Of a stretch of 64,000 bases of DNA, positions 1-6,936 are shown one piece after another. The notes under the pieces were generated by a model. That model had not been told where the DNA came from. It was given only the letters and a program-made list of their open reading frames with translations, and ran no database searches. The DNA is from Sphingomonas crusticola (GTDB lineage Bacteria > Pseudomonadota > Alphaproteobacteria > Sphingomonadales > Sphingomonadaceae). The DNA lies in NCBI RefSeq assembly GCF_003391115.1, contig NZ_QTJP01000001.1:2998501-3062500 (forward strand), in the 5' to 3' direction. How positions within the stretch are numbered: position 1 is the first letter of the stretch; the number at the start of each line of letters is the position of its first letter. Both the position numbers and the translations under genes were made by a program.

Positions 1-329
1 GGATCCCACAGCTCCGCCTGACGGGCGACGAGCTCGGGAGGTGCGTCGGCCCGGTAGCAGAGCAGATCGCTTCCGCCATAGGCGGCCAATGTCCGGGCAA
101 AGGCCGTGGGATCTGGCGCGATCCGATCGATCGCGGCATTGCTGAGCCCGGTCAGCGGCATCGAGCGGGGATCGATCTCTTCGCCCTGGGCTCGCCATTC
201 GGCCGCGGCGGCCGCCGCGAGGGTCGGGTAGGGGATGATCAATGCGGCGCGCGCCGGCGTCTTGACCGGACGCCCATCGAGCAGGATCGCACCATCGGCG
301 ATCGTCACCTCGGAATAGAAGCGCTTCAC
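1..329 (-). CDS. ATP synthase F1 assembly chaperone Atp12 family (partial)
   Basis: The first about 109 codons are visible and the 3' end lies outside the window. The N-terminus reads KRFYSEV, then AILLDGRPVKTPA, then EWRAQGEEIDPRSMPLT and AAYGGSDLLCYRA. This is the typical order of the Atp12 family, which helps assemble the alpha subunit of F1-ATPase. The GTG start at 327-329 overlaps the TGA of the upstream HAD phosphatase gene in a GTGA, so translation is probably coupled. The gene is the last visible member of a minus-strand run beginning at crcB. The family call rests on motif memory, and the C-terminal half cannot be checked here. Confidence 0.85.
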   Translation of the reverse strand, partial: MKRFYSEVTIADGAILLDGRPVKTPARAALIIPYPTLAAAAAAEWRAQGEEIDPRSMPLTGLSNAAIDRIAPDPTAFARTLAAYGGSDLLCYRADAPPELVARQAELWD

Positions 330-985
330 GGCAGCACCTCAAGGATGGCGACAAGTGCCGAGGGATGTTCGGCCACCACATCGGCGCCGGCGTCGAGCAA
401 TTCCTGTCGGTTGTGATAGCCCCAGGCCACGCCGACCGCGGCGCATCCGGCCGCTTTGGCCATTTGCATGTCGAAACTGGTGTCGCCGATCATGGCGGTG
501 GTGGCCGGCGACGCGCCGGCGTCGGCCATCGCCTGGTGCAGCATTGACGGATCGGGCTTCGATGGGTGGCGATCGGCAGTTTGCAGCGTCACGAACCGAG
601 GATGCAGGCCGTGATGTTCGAGAATGTGCCTGAGCCCGCGATCGGACTTGCCGGTCGCCACGCCGAGCACCCAGCCGCGCGCATCGAGCAGCTCGATGGC
701 GTCTGCGATCCCATCGTAGAGCGGCTCGTCGGCGAGGCCCTTTGCGCGCAGATCGAAAAAGGCGGCCTTGTAGGCGGCCGACAAGGCCTCATGCTCCACG
801 GCATCGCCGCTGGGATGGAGCACCGCCATCGCCTCGGTCAACGACAGGCCGATGATCCCGCGCGTTGCCGCACCGGCGGGTGCGGCAATTCCCCGCGCGG
901 CAAAACCGCGTTCCATCGCGAGACAGATCGTCGCCTGGGAGTCTACCAGCGTGCCGTCACAATCGAATACTGCCAGGCGGTTCAT
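326..985 (-). CDS. HAD-IA family hydrolase (phosphoglycolate phosphatase-like)
   Basis: This 219-aa protein starts MNRLAVFDCDGTLVDSQ, which is HAD motif I with the nucleophile Asp and the general acid Asp. VATGKSDRG around residue 110 is the Thr/Ser motif, K-P-D-P follows, and MIGDTSFDMQMAKAAG near residue 170 is motif IV with the Mg-binding acidic residues. The inserted cap of about 70 residues after motif I fits the C1 cap of the Gph/PGP group. The substrate is probably a small phosphate ester but cannot be fixed from sequence. The start at 985 was chosen over an upstream in-frame codon because motif I then lies at the N-terminus and the ATG overlaps the preceding stop (ATGA). Confidence 0.88.
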   Translation of the reverse strand: MNRLAVFDCDGTLVDSQATICLAMERGFAARGIAAPAGAATRGIIGLSLTEAMAVLHPSGDAVEHEALSAAYKAAFFDLRAKGLADEPLYDGIADAIELLDARGWVLGVATGKSDRGLRHILEHHGLHPRFVTLQTADRHPSKPDPSMLHQAMADAGASPATTAMIGDTSFDMQMAKAAGCAAVGVAWGYHNRQELLDAGADVVAEHPSALVAILEVLP

Positions 986-1362
986 CGTACCGCCGCCATC
1001 GCATCTGCGGCGCGATTTTGGCCGAGCGCGCGCAAGGCGGCGATGGCACCGGCCGCTTCGGCATCCAATCGATAATTCCACGTCGGCACCTGATCGGCTG
1101 TGCCATACCAATCCGGGCTGACGTAGAAATGGGTGCCGATCACGCTGGCGAGCACCGGTGCCCCGTCAAGAGCAGCAGTCAGCGTGTTGGATCGCGATAG
1201 ATGAAAACGGGCGGAGCCGCCCGCTCCGAAGGTCAGCGGCGCCTGCGCGCTCGCCAACCGCCCGTCTGCAACAACGACAATTTGGGCGAAGGCGGTTTCG
1301 CTGACGAACGCCCGCATTGCCGCTTCGTCGGACCATGCGAATGCCCGATTGGGATGCGTCAC
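982..1362 (-). CDS. PaiB-like FMN-binding split-barrel protein, shortened
   Basis: This 126-aa protein resembles the PaiB / FMN-binding negative transcriptional regulator family. It keeps HFYVSPDWYG followed by VPTWNY, the most recognisable PaiB signature. After VPTWNY it runs directly into a tail (ALRALGQNRAADAMAAV) that looks like the extreme C-terminus of normal PaiB (about 200 aa, ending in a KLSQNR..DR.GV motif). Roughly 80 central residues therefore seem to be missing. The GTG start overlaps the TGA of the pseudouridine synthase gene. It could still bind flavin as a compact split-barrel dimer, or be a relic. A DNA-binding role is not supported by anything visible. Confidence 0.68.
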   Translation of the reverse strand: MTHPNRAFAWSDEAAMRAFVSETAFAQIVVVADGRLASAQAPLTFGAGGSARFHLSRSNTLTAALDGAPVLASVIGTHFYVSPDWYGTADQVPTWNYRLDAEAAGAIAALRALGQNRAADAMAAVR

Positions 1363-2459
1363 CGCGTCCCCCGCGACCGCCGTTCCCCCTTGCGGTCCTT
1401 GCGGCGTGCCTTGGCCGCGGCGCTGACCGCCTTCTTCTTGCCTTCGGGCGTCTCGCTATATTTGGGCGGATCGAACGGCAGCGCATCGCCCAATTCCAGG
1501 TCGAAGCCGAGATGCGCCAGGCTTTCCACGAAATGGCGCGGCGGATCGGCCGAGACATCGAGCTTGCTGCCGTCGGGATGATCGACCCGCAGGCGCCGCG
1601 CGTGAAGGTGCATCTTGCGGCTGATCCCGCCGGTCAGGAACGCTTCCTGATGGCCGTATTTGCCGTCGCCCACAATCGGGTGGCCGATCGCCGCCATGTG
1701 GACACGGAGCTGGTGGGTACGGCCCGTATAGGGCTCGAGCTGGACCCAGGCAGTGGTGTTGCCGGCCCGCTCGATCACACGATAGCGAGTACGCGCCGGC
1801 TGGCCTTCCTTAAGGCTGACATGCATCTTCTCGCCGCCGGTGCCCGGTTGTTTGGCGATCGGCAGCTCGACCATGCCGTCCTCAATCGACGGGACGCCGA
1901 CCACAAGCGCCCAATAGAGCTTGCGCGCAGTACGGCTGGAAAAGGCCTTGGAAAAATGCGCTGCCGCCCCGGACGAACGCGCCACCAGCAGCACGCCGGA
2001 CGTATCCTTGTCGAGCCGGTGGACCAATTTGGGCCGGCCCTCGGCTTCGAACTGGATCCCGTCCAGCAGCCCGTCGACGTGGCGCTCGGTCTTGGTGCCG
2101 CCCTGCGTGGCAAGGCCGGGCGGCTTGTTGAGGACGATCGCGGCGCGGTCCTTGTGGATGACCATCGACTGAATCAATTCCTGGTCTTCCGGGCTGAGCG
2201 CTACCCGCTCCTTCTTCGGACGCGCTTTGGCCGGGGCAGGCGCTTCAAGCGGGGGTACGCGGATCGTCTGCCCGGCGGCGATATGGTCGCCCGGCGCGAC
2301 CCGCTTGCCGTCCACGCGCAATTGCCCGGTCCGCGCCCAGCGCGACACGATGTTGAAGCTTGCATCGGGCAGGTGGCGGCGAAACCAGCGGTCGAGCCGG
2401 ATGCCGTCGTCATCGTCGGCGACGATGAAGTTGCGCGTGTCCTGGATGGGCTCGCTCAT
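1359..2459 (-). CDS. RluA-family 23S rRNA pseudouridine synthase (RluC-like)
   Basis: This 366-aa protein has an S4 RNA-binding domain at about residues 18-80 (GIRLDRWFRRHLP, then QLRVDGKRVAPGDHIAAGQ). The catalytic domain follows, with HRLDKDTSGVLLVARS carrying the catalytic Asp. GRTHQLRVHMAAIGHPIVGD near residue 255 is a second conserved block. This architecture and length match RluC/RluD enzymes that isomerise uridines in 23S rRNA, and RluC is the closer guess because of the S4 layout. The last about 30 residues are very rich in Lys and Arg and may add RNA affinity. Its ATG overlaps the crcB stop (ATGA) and its stop overlaps the next start. Confidence 0.92.
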   Translation of the reverse strand: MSEPIQDTRNFIVADDDDGIRLDRWFRRHLPDASFNIVSRWARTGQLRVDGKRVAPGDHIAAGQTIRVPPLEAPAPAKARPKKERVALSPEDQELIQSMVIHKDRAAIVLNKPPGLATQGGTKTERHVDGLLDGIQFEAEGRPKLVHRLDKDTSGVLLVARSSGAAAHFSKAFSSRTARKLYWALVVGVPSIEDGMVELPIAKQPGTGGEKMHVSLKEGQPARTRYRVIERAGNTTAWVQLEPYTGRTHQLRVHMAAIGHPIVGDGKYGHQEAFLTGGISRKMHLHARRLRVDHPDGSKLDVSADPPRHFVESLAHLGFDLELGDALPFDPPKYSETPEGKKKAVSAAAKARRKDRKGERRSRGTR

Positions 2460-2839
2460 GCCAGCGCCCGCGTGGCGAACAGGCCGATAAACAGCATCAT
2501 GATCGAGCCTGCGACGGAGGAAAGTGCGTAGGCGACGGCGAGTATTATCTGGCCGCGTAACAGCATGTTGGCCGCTTCCAGGCTGAAGGCCGAGAAAGTC
2601 GTGAAGCCGCCCAGCACGCCCACACCGAGCAGCAGCCGCAGCGGCTCACCCTCGGCGGGCGAGAATTGCCTGACCAGCAGCCCCGCAAGAATGCCCATGA
2701 GCAGCCCGCCCAGCAGATTGACGATCCACGTCCCCCACGGAAAGCCGGGACCGAGGTTGCGCAGCGCGACGGTACCGACCTGATAGCGGAAACCGGCGCC
2801 GATCGCGCCGCCGAGCATGACGAGAAGAAGGGGGGGCAT
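2456..2839 (-). CDS. crcB: Fluoride efflux channel CrcB/Fluc
   Basis: This 127-aa protein has four predicted membrane segments. GGAIGAGFRYQVG at the N-terminus, GTWIVNLLGGLLMG in TM2 and the signature GGFTTFSAFSLE in TM3 are the hallmarks of Fluc/CrcB dual-topology fluoride channels. They export fluoride from the cytoplasm. Length is normal for the family. No fluoride riboswitch fits upstream because only 33 bases separate it from the MAPEG-like gene. It heads the coupled run crcB-rlu-paiB-like-HAD-atp12. Confidence 0.93.
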   Translation of the reverse strand: MPPLLLVMLGGAIGAGFRYQVGTVALRNLGPGFPWGTWIVNLLGGLLMGILAGLLVRQFSPAEGEPLRLLLGVGVLGGFTTFSAFSLEAANMLLRGQIILAVAYALSSVAGSIMMLFIGLFATRALA

Positions 2840-2872
2840 GGCGCGCGCTGTAGCCGCTGCGCGCGCGCACGG

Positions 2873-3268
2873 CTAGCCGATCAGCAGACCCACGATCACC
2901 AGCACGAGCCCAACGGTCGCGATACCCCACACGATCGTCCGCACAACCGGCACGCCGGCGACATAGAGCGGCACATAAGCCAGGCGCCCGAAGAAATAGA
3001 GATAGGCCCCAATCTCCGTCTTATGCCCGAGCCGTCCCGCGACCGCCGCGGCAAGTACCGCGCCGATGAAGAGCGGCAAAGTTTCGAACAGGTTGGCCTG
3101 CGCACGCAGCAGCCGAGCGGGGATTGGATCGAGCGGCGGCATCGTCTCGTCGCGCGCGCCCGTATTCCACTTGGTGCCATATTGCCGGGTGCGCAGGTGC
3201 GCCGCCGCCATGATCTGGGCCAGCGCGAGCAGCAGTGTCAGCCCGAGCAGCGTCAGTTCGACGCGCAT
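2873..3268 (-). CDS. MAPEG family integral membrane protein
   Basis: This 131-aa protein has hydrophobic stretches at about residues 3-22, 60-80, 85-105 and 112-130. The Arg- and Asn-containing segment between the first two (YGTKWNTGARDE) and RAQANLFETLPLFIGAV match the bacterial MAPEG group, which is related to membrane glutathione transferases and eicosanoid enzymes. A bacterial substrate is unknown. The ATG at 3268 overlaps by one base the TGA of the upstream lipoprotein gene. An in-frame TTG one codon earlier is less likely to be used. Confidence 0.82.
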   Translation of the reverse strand: MRVELTLLGLTLLLALAQIMAAAHLRTRQYGTKWNTGARDETMPPLDPIPARLLRAQANLFETLPLFIGAVLAAAVAGRLGHKTEIGAYLYFFGRLAYVPLYVAGVPVVRTIVWGIATVGLVLVIVGLLIG

Positions 3269-3774
3269 CAATCCTTGCCCGCGATCAGGATCGTGCCCTG
3301 GCTGCCGGTGCCCTGCGGCGAAACATTGACGGCGAAGGTCTTCTGCTCCTTGCGCGCGGTAAGCGAGGTCGGTGTGCGGGCAATGTCGCCATAGCCGGCG
3401 TCGGCGGTGGCGCGTGCATAATGATCGATCACGGCCGCGGCGGGTGCGGGATTGGTGAAACGGATGTTGACCTTGCCGTCGTCCTGATTGCCGGCATCGT
3501 CGTGGGCGGTGACATCCAGGGTGGTAACCTTGGTGTTGGGCGCAACCTTGATGCCGTCAAGATCAAGGTGGCCACCGAGATTCATGCTGGGCAGGGCCAG
3601 CTTGGCGCTGAAACCGGGAACGTCGACCGACACCTTATTGCCTTCGTTCATCGCGATATGAACATTGCTGTCGCTCGCATTGCCATCGCCTCCCTCGGCG
3701 TCGCTCAGCTTCACGCTGCTATTGCAGGCGGCAAGCGCGAGCAGGGGAAACGTGCAGATCAATATCTTGCGCAT
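3268..3774 (-). CDS. Predicted lipoprotein of unknown function
   Basis: This 168-aa protein begins with a short lipoprotein signal, MRKILICTFPLLALAAC, whose lipobox Cys is residue 17. It should be lipidated and, with Asn at +2, is probably sorted to the outer membrane. The mature part is a low-complexity linker rich in Ser, Asp and Gly, then a VSVDVPGFSAKL-type beta-rich region. I recognise no catalytic motif. The start was set at the codon that gives the signal peptide; a longer in-frame reading adds 17 residues without one. It is coupled to the downstream MAPEG gene. Confidence 0.75.
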   Translation of the reverse strand: MRKILICTFPLLALAACNSSVKLSDAEGGDGNASDSNVHIAMNEGNKVSVDVPGFSAKLALPSMNLGGHLDLDGIKVAPNTKVTTLDVTAHDDAGNQDDGKVNIRFTNPAPAAAVIDHYARATADAGYGDIARTPTSLTARKEQKTFAVNVSPQGTGSQGTILIAGKD

Positions 3775-3866
3775 CGGACGGGCTCCTTTAGGCACAAGGA
3801 TAGTCCTGCTGTGTTGTGCTAGCAATACAGTTTGCTATGCCGCATGAGAAGGTTGAGGAGTTGCCC

Positions 3867-4088
3867 ATGTTGAACCTGCTGTCTCTGGCGATCGGCCTGA
3901 TCTCGATCGTTCCCGTGCTGTTTGCGTTGCTGCCGCTGCTCGGGTGGGCGAACTGGTTCATTCTGCCCTTGCCCGTGGTCGGCGTCATCATCGGCTCGCT
4001 CGCGCACGGCAAGGCCGGCCGGAATCTCAATCTGATTGTCTTGTGTGTGGCGGTGGTGCGGCTGATGCTCGGCCACGGCATCTTCTGA
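3867..4088 (+). CDS. Small two-TM membrane protein
   Basis: This 73-aa hydrophobic protein has two membrane segments at about residues 3-25 and 30-48 and a third weaker one near the C-terminus. The ATG at 3867 is preceded by GAGGAG at 6-7 bases, while upstream in-frame ATGs have no such site. Its TGA overlaps the ATG of the next gene (TGATG), so the two are probably co-translated. It resembles small DUF4190-like or inner-membrane proteins (SIVPVLFALLPLLGWANWFILP, then HGKAGR), but I cannot assign a family or function. Confidence 0.68.
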   Translation: MLNLLSLAIGLISIVPVLFALLPLLGWANWFILPLPVVGVIIGSLAHGKAGRNLNLIVLCVAVVRLMLGHGIF

Positions 4089-4510
4089 TGTTGATTGCGC
4101 TCGCGCTGGCGGCCAATCCAGTGCCGCCGACGCCGGCGCGCGAGCGCTCGGTGCAGGCGGCGGTGCAGGTCGTCCGCAGCTATTATGCGGCGATCCAGCG
4201 GCACGATTATCGTGCCGCGCATGCGATCTGGAGCGGCGGGCAGAGCCTTGCCGCCCTCCGGCGAGGTTATGCCGAGACGGCATGGGTCAAGCTTACGCCG
4301 ATCCCGCCGTTCGAGGCGGAGGGGGGCGCCGGAAGCGTCTATGCGACTATCAATGTCCGGCTTGATGCGGCGCTGAGAAACGGGCGGCGCCAGCATTTTG
4401 CCGGCAATTACACGCTGCGGCGGGTCAATGACGTCGATGGTTCAAACGCGGCACAGCGCCGCTGGCATATCACGAGCGCGCGTTTGAAGGCTGTGCCCGC
4501 CAGCCGCTGA
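4088..4510 (+). CDS. Secreted protein of unknown function, NTF2-like region
   Basis: This 140-aa protein starts with a very short hydrophobic leader (MLIALALAANP). The region AVQVVRSYYAAIQRHDYRAAHAIW looks like the first helix pair of NTF2-like or SnoaL-fold periplasmic proteins common in sphingomonads. Beta-strand-like segments follow (YATINVRLDAAL, HFAGNYTLRRV, RWHITSARL). No catalytic residues are evident. The start overlaps the previous stop, which supports this start over longer in-frame readings. It converges on the glycine-zipper gene 20 bases away. Confidence 0.65.
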   Translation: MLIALALAANPVPPTPARERSVQAAVQVVRSYYAAIQRHDYRAAHAIWSGGQSLAALRRGYAETAWVKLTPIPPFEAEGGAGSVYATINVRLDAALRNGRRQHFAGNYTLRRVNDVDGSNAAQRRWHITSARLKAVPASR

Positions 4511-4529
4511 CGACCGGCGGGCACAAACA

Positions 4530-5051
4530 TTAGCGGCAGCGAAGCTGCGCGTTCTGCTGGTCGACCGCCTTGCCGGCGAGGGCGCCGATCGCGGCACCGA
4601 TTAATGTGCCGGCCGTACGCGAGTGGCCGCCGTCGATGACATTGCCGAGCACGCCGCCGGCGGCACCGCCCGCGATCAGGCCGGTCGTGCCGTCGGAACG
4701 CTTGCAATAATATTGACCGTCATTGCCGCGATAGACGCGATCGTCGCTCGCCAGCACCCGCTCCTGATATTGCGGCCCGCTGCGATAATAGCGCGAGGGA
4801 TCGTAATTGGGATCGTAGCGGTCGTCGTTCGGCTGCGGCGCGTAATTGCTGCCGTAACTGCCCTGGCGCGACATGAGGCGGGCCTCGTTATAGCGATCGC
4901 GCTCGGTCAAGTAGCGATTGAATTCCGCCTGGTAACGCTGCTGGGCGGCGTCCCACCTTTGCTCGTCCACCCGGCTCTGGGCAAACGCGGGGGCTGCGAG
5001 CGCGACGGGCGCCATTGTGGCGAGTATCGCCGCCGTGATGAATCGACGCAT
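4530..5051 (-). CDS. Glycine-zipper 2TM domain envelope protein (copy 1)
   Basis: This 173-aa protein has a cleavable signal peptide (about residues 1-24, ending AFA). A charged Tyr/Arg/Asp-rich linker follows, then RVYRGNDGQYYCKRSDGTTG and a glycine-zipper pair (GLIAGGAAGGVLGNVIDGG, then TLIGAAIGALAGKAVD) at the C-terminus. Rick_17kDa / glycine-zipper 2TM proteins of this type sit in or across the outer membrane. It is a tandem paralogue of the next gene: both share the RVYRGNDG-YYC-RSDGTTGLI block and a C-terminal RCR. A strong hairpin lies between them. Confidence 0.82.
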   Translation of the reverse strand: MRRFITAAILATMAPVALAAPAFAQSRVDEQRWDAAQQRYQAEFNRYLTERDRYNEARLMSRQGSYGSNYAPQPNDDRYDPNYDPSRYYRSGPQYQERVLASDDRVYRGNDGQYYCKRSDGTTGLIAGGAAGGVLGNVIDGGHSRTAGTLIGAAIGALAGKAVDQQNAQLRCR

Positions 5052-5070
5052 ATTCTTCTCCTGTTGATGC

Positions 5071-5107
5071 GGTGCCGGGCACCTGTCTCAAACGGGTACC
5101 CGGCACG
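5071..5107. repeat. Perfect inverted repeat between the two glycine-zipper genes
   Basis: GTGCCGGG at 5072-5079 is complementary to CCCGGCAC at 5099-5106, and a short ACC/GGT extension can pair within the loop. No T-run follows on either strand, so it is not a classical intrinsic terminator. It lies in the 5' leader of the 4530-5051 gene and just downstream of the 5150-5611 gene. It may be a processing or stabilising structure or a weak Rho-independent stop. Confidence 0.6.
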
Positions 5108-5149
5108 AACTGAACCGGCTCTTACGCAGCCGTAACGGAAACGTTCAGC

Positions 5150-5611
5150 TTAGCGGCAACGCACGTTCCCGCGGTCGACCGACTTGCCGAGCAAGGCGCC
5201 GCCGCTGGCGCCGAGCACGGTAGCGAGCGTCGTCGAACGTCCGTTGGCGAGGGTGTTGCCAAGCAAGCCGCCGAGCACGCCGCCGACGATCAGGCCGGTG
5301 GTGCCGTCGCTGCGGCGACAATAATAACGGCCGTCATTGCCACGGTAGACGCGGTCGTTGCGACCCAGGCGACGCTCGCGATAGCGGTTGTCGGCACGAT
5401 AGTAACGCGAGGCGTCATAGCGGCCGTAGCGTGGATCGGGCCGGTTATAATCGTAGCGGTTAGCGTTGCGCCAATCGCCGCGAACGTTGCGGTTGCCATC
5501 GTCGCGATTGTCGCGCCGGTCGTGCTGGCTCCAGCGATCCTGCGCGACTGCTGGGGTCGCAGCGGGAACGGCCAGCGCGGCAAGAGCTGCGCCTAGGATG
5601 AGCTTGCGCAT
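5150..5611 (-). CDS. Glycine-zipper 2TM domain envelope protein (copy 2)
   Basis: This 153-aa protein has a signal peptide (MRKLILGAALAALAVPAATPAVAQ). A strongly Arg/Asp/Asn/Tyr-rich linker with repeated YDRNRP-like units follows. RVYRGNDGRYYCRRSDGTTG then leads into a glycine zipper (LIVGGVLGGLLGNTLANG, then TVLGASGGALLGKSVDRG). Both C-terminal and linker features are shared with the adjacent 173-aa protein, which implies a tandem duplication with divergence. It is probably an outer-membrane or periplasmic structural protein. AGAGAGGAAG precedes the ATG as ribosome-binding site. Confidence 0.82.
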   Translation of the reverse strand: MRKLILGAALAALAVPAATPAVAQDRWSQHDRRDNRDDGNRNVRGDWRNANRYDYNRPDPRYGRYDASRYYRADNRYRERRLGRNDRVYRGNDGRYYCRRSDGTTGLIVGGVLGGLLGNTLANGRSTTLATVLGASGGALLGKSVDRGNVRCR

Positions 5612-5756
5612 AATCTTCCTCTCTGTCGAATAAGGTAGCGACAGAACGGAAGCGGCAATCAGAGGTTGCGTGAACGAAAAACAACCGGGCGTTCATCGTG
5701 CGGGAATGGGCTGGGCTTCGGTTCGGCACCAGCTGGCAAGTCGGTGGGCGATCAGG

Positions 5757-6002
5757 CTACAAATCCACCCCGGCCGCGATCGCTTCCAGCTTGCGCACCC
5801 GCTCCCTGAGGTCGGCGAGTTCGATACGCGCCGCCGAACTCGGGACGCCCGCGACCGGCTCGCCCCGTCCGGAACTGCCCTCAATCGACAAACGCTGCAG
5901 GCCGATCCATTCGCGCCAGCCCTTCAACGCCGCGATTGTCACCACAACCAGACCAGCGAAGCTTACGCCGCTGATCGCAGTCCACATGATCGGATCGGTC
6001 AT
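5757..6002 (-). CDS. Small membrane protein, last gene of psp array
   Basis: This 81-aa protein has one N-terminal membrane segment (about residues 6-27) followed by a cytoplasmic basic patch (KGWREW). It ends with a short coiled coil, RIELADLRERVRKLEAIAAG. The tail is a degenerate form of the R-x-x-x-LERI motif of the three preceding genes. The start overlaps the previous stop (ATGA), so it belongs to the psp transcription unit. Its function is unknown; by analogy it may be an inner-membrane partner of PspA/PspC. Confidence 0.65.
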   Translation of the reverse strand: MTDPIMWTAISGVSFAGLVVVTIAALKGWREWIGLQRLSIEGSSGRGEPVAGVPSSAARIELADLRERVRKLEAIAAGVDL

Positions 6003-6283
6003 TGCCGAAACTCCTTATCCGTGCGCAGCGCCTCGATCTCGCGCTCCAGCGCAATGCCATGGTTGCGGTCGCCATCGGTCACGATCCGTTCGAGCACCGC
6101 AATCCGATCCTTCAGCTGGCGAACCTCGCCCCGCAGACGTTCGGATTCAGCGTCATTCTCGCGGGTGCCGACATAGACCTCCTCCTTGCCGCGCCCGGTG
6201 CGAACGACGCCATATCTCGCCCTGAGTACGCCGGCGATCGATCCGATAAGGACGATCAGCACCACCATTTCGAACGGGTTCAT
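5999..6283 (-). CDS. PspB-like small membrane/coiled-coil protein
   Basis: This 94-aa protein has a membrane helix at about residues 4-22 (FEMVVLIVLIGSIAGVL) and a charged linker. A coiled coil follows, LRGEVRQLKDRIAVLERIVTD, then LEREIEALR. The R-[LIM]-x-x-[IL]-ER-I-[VL]-T-D core is the same as in PspB of this locus and in the two neighbouring genes. The ATG at 6283 has GGAG six bases upstream; an in-frame TTG four codons earlier is less likely. The family is not described to my knowledge beyond PspB resemblance. Confidence 0.7.
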   Translation of the reverse strand: MNPFEMVVLIVLIGSIAGVLRARYGVVRTGRGKEEVYVGTRENDAESERLRGEVRQLKDRIAVLERIVTDGDRNHGIALEREIEALRTDKEFRQ

Positions 6284-6307
6284 GACAGGCTCCAAGCTTG
6301 ATTGACG

Positions 6308-6574
6308 TCAGTTGATTGGTGCGTCGCGGAGACGCTCGATTTCCTCACCCAGCTGGGTCGAGCGATCAGTCAGGATGCGCTCGAGCACCGCGACGCGCTG
6401 CTCCAGCCGATCGGTATGCGCGCCATATTGGGCGGCCTTTTCCGCGATCATCTGCGCGTCCAATTCCATCTTGCGCTGGCGCAACTTCATCCAGGGGCGG
6501 ACGAACACGCCACCGAAGATCGCAAGCAGGCCGCACGAGATGCCGAGGATGGGAATGATGAGTGGGTTGATCAT
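6308..6574 (-). CDS. PspB-like small membrane/coiled-coil protein
   Basis: This 88-aa protein has a hydrophobic N-terminal helix (residues 3-26). A basic stretch RPWMKLRQRKMELDAQM follows, resembling the region after the PspB membrane helix. The tail is DRLEQRVAVLERILTDRSTQLGEEIERLR. The order TM, basic patch, coiled coil is that of PspB (E. coli PspB is 74 aa). It lies in the same strand run as pspA/B/C with an 11-base gap from the upstream gene. It is likely co-expressed under the sigma-54 promoter at 8674. Confidence 0.75.
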   Translation of the reverse strand: MINPLIIPILGISCGLLAIFGGVFVRPWMKLRQRKMELDAQMIAEKAAQYGAHTDRLEQRVAVLERILTDRSTQLGEEIERLRDAPIN

Positions 6575-6585
6575 GGCGCGCTTCC

Positions 6586-6906
6586 TTAGTTGGCCGGCCC
6601 GCGCAGCTTCTCGATCTCTTGGTCGAGACCGAAGCTGCGATCGGTGACGATGCGCTCGATGGTGGCGAGGCGATCCTTGACCGAGCCAAGCTCGGCCCGC
6701 AGCTGGGCGTTCTCGGCAGTCAGCAGCTTCACGCGCTCCGTGGTTTCGCTGTTGGTCTGCGGATAAATCGCCTGACCCCAGCCGCCTTCCAGCGGATAGC
6801 CGTGCTTGACGCGCAGCCAGGTGGTGAGCACCCATCCGCCGATGGCAAGCAGGGCAACCACGCCGACCAGCGGAGCGAAGTCGCGGAGCATTAGCACCTT
6901 GTCCAT
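6586..6906 (-). CDS. PspB-like small membrane/coiled-coil protein
   Basis: This 106-aa protein has a membrane helix at about residues 10-29 (FAPLVGVVALLAIGGWVLTTWL), then RVKHGYPLEG, which resembles the loop seen in PspB-type proteins. A long coiled coil follows (VKLLTAENAQLRAELGSVKDRLATIERIVTD), then LDQEIEKLR. It carries the shared ERIVTD core. It lies 30 bases downstream of pspC. Function is inferred only from context. Confidence 0.75.
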   Translation of the reverse strand: MDKVLMLRDFAPLVGVVALLAIGGWVLTTWLRVKHGYPLEGGWGQAIYPQTNSETTERVKLLTAENAQLRAELGSVKDRLATIERIVTDRSFGLDQEIEKLRGPAN

Positions 6907-6936
6907 CCGTTTAGCCTTTCGTGTCCGATCGCGACT

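Noticed and set aside
1317-2531. 404-codon plus-strand frame across the pseudouridine synthase gene
   Set aside because: Antisense shadow of a well-supported RluA-family gene; composition is Arg/Ala-rich with no recognisable domain.
2840-2872. Fluoride riboswitch before crcB
   Set aside because: Only 33 bases separate crcB from the next gene and they show no riboswitch-like fold, so there is no room for one.
5071-5107. Calling the GTGCCGGG hairpin an intrinsic terminator
   Set aside because: No T-run follows on either strand, so it was reported as an inverted repeat instead.
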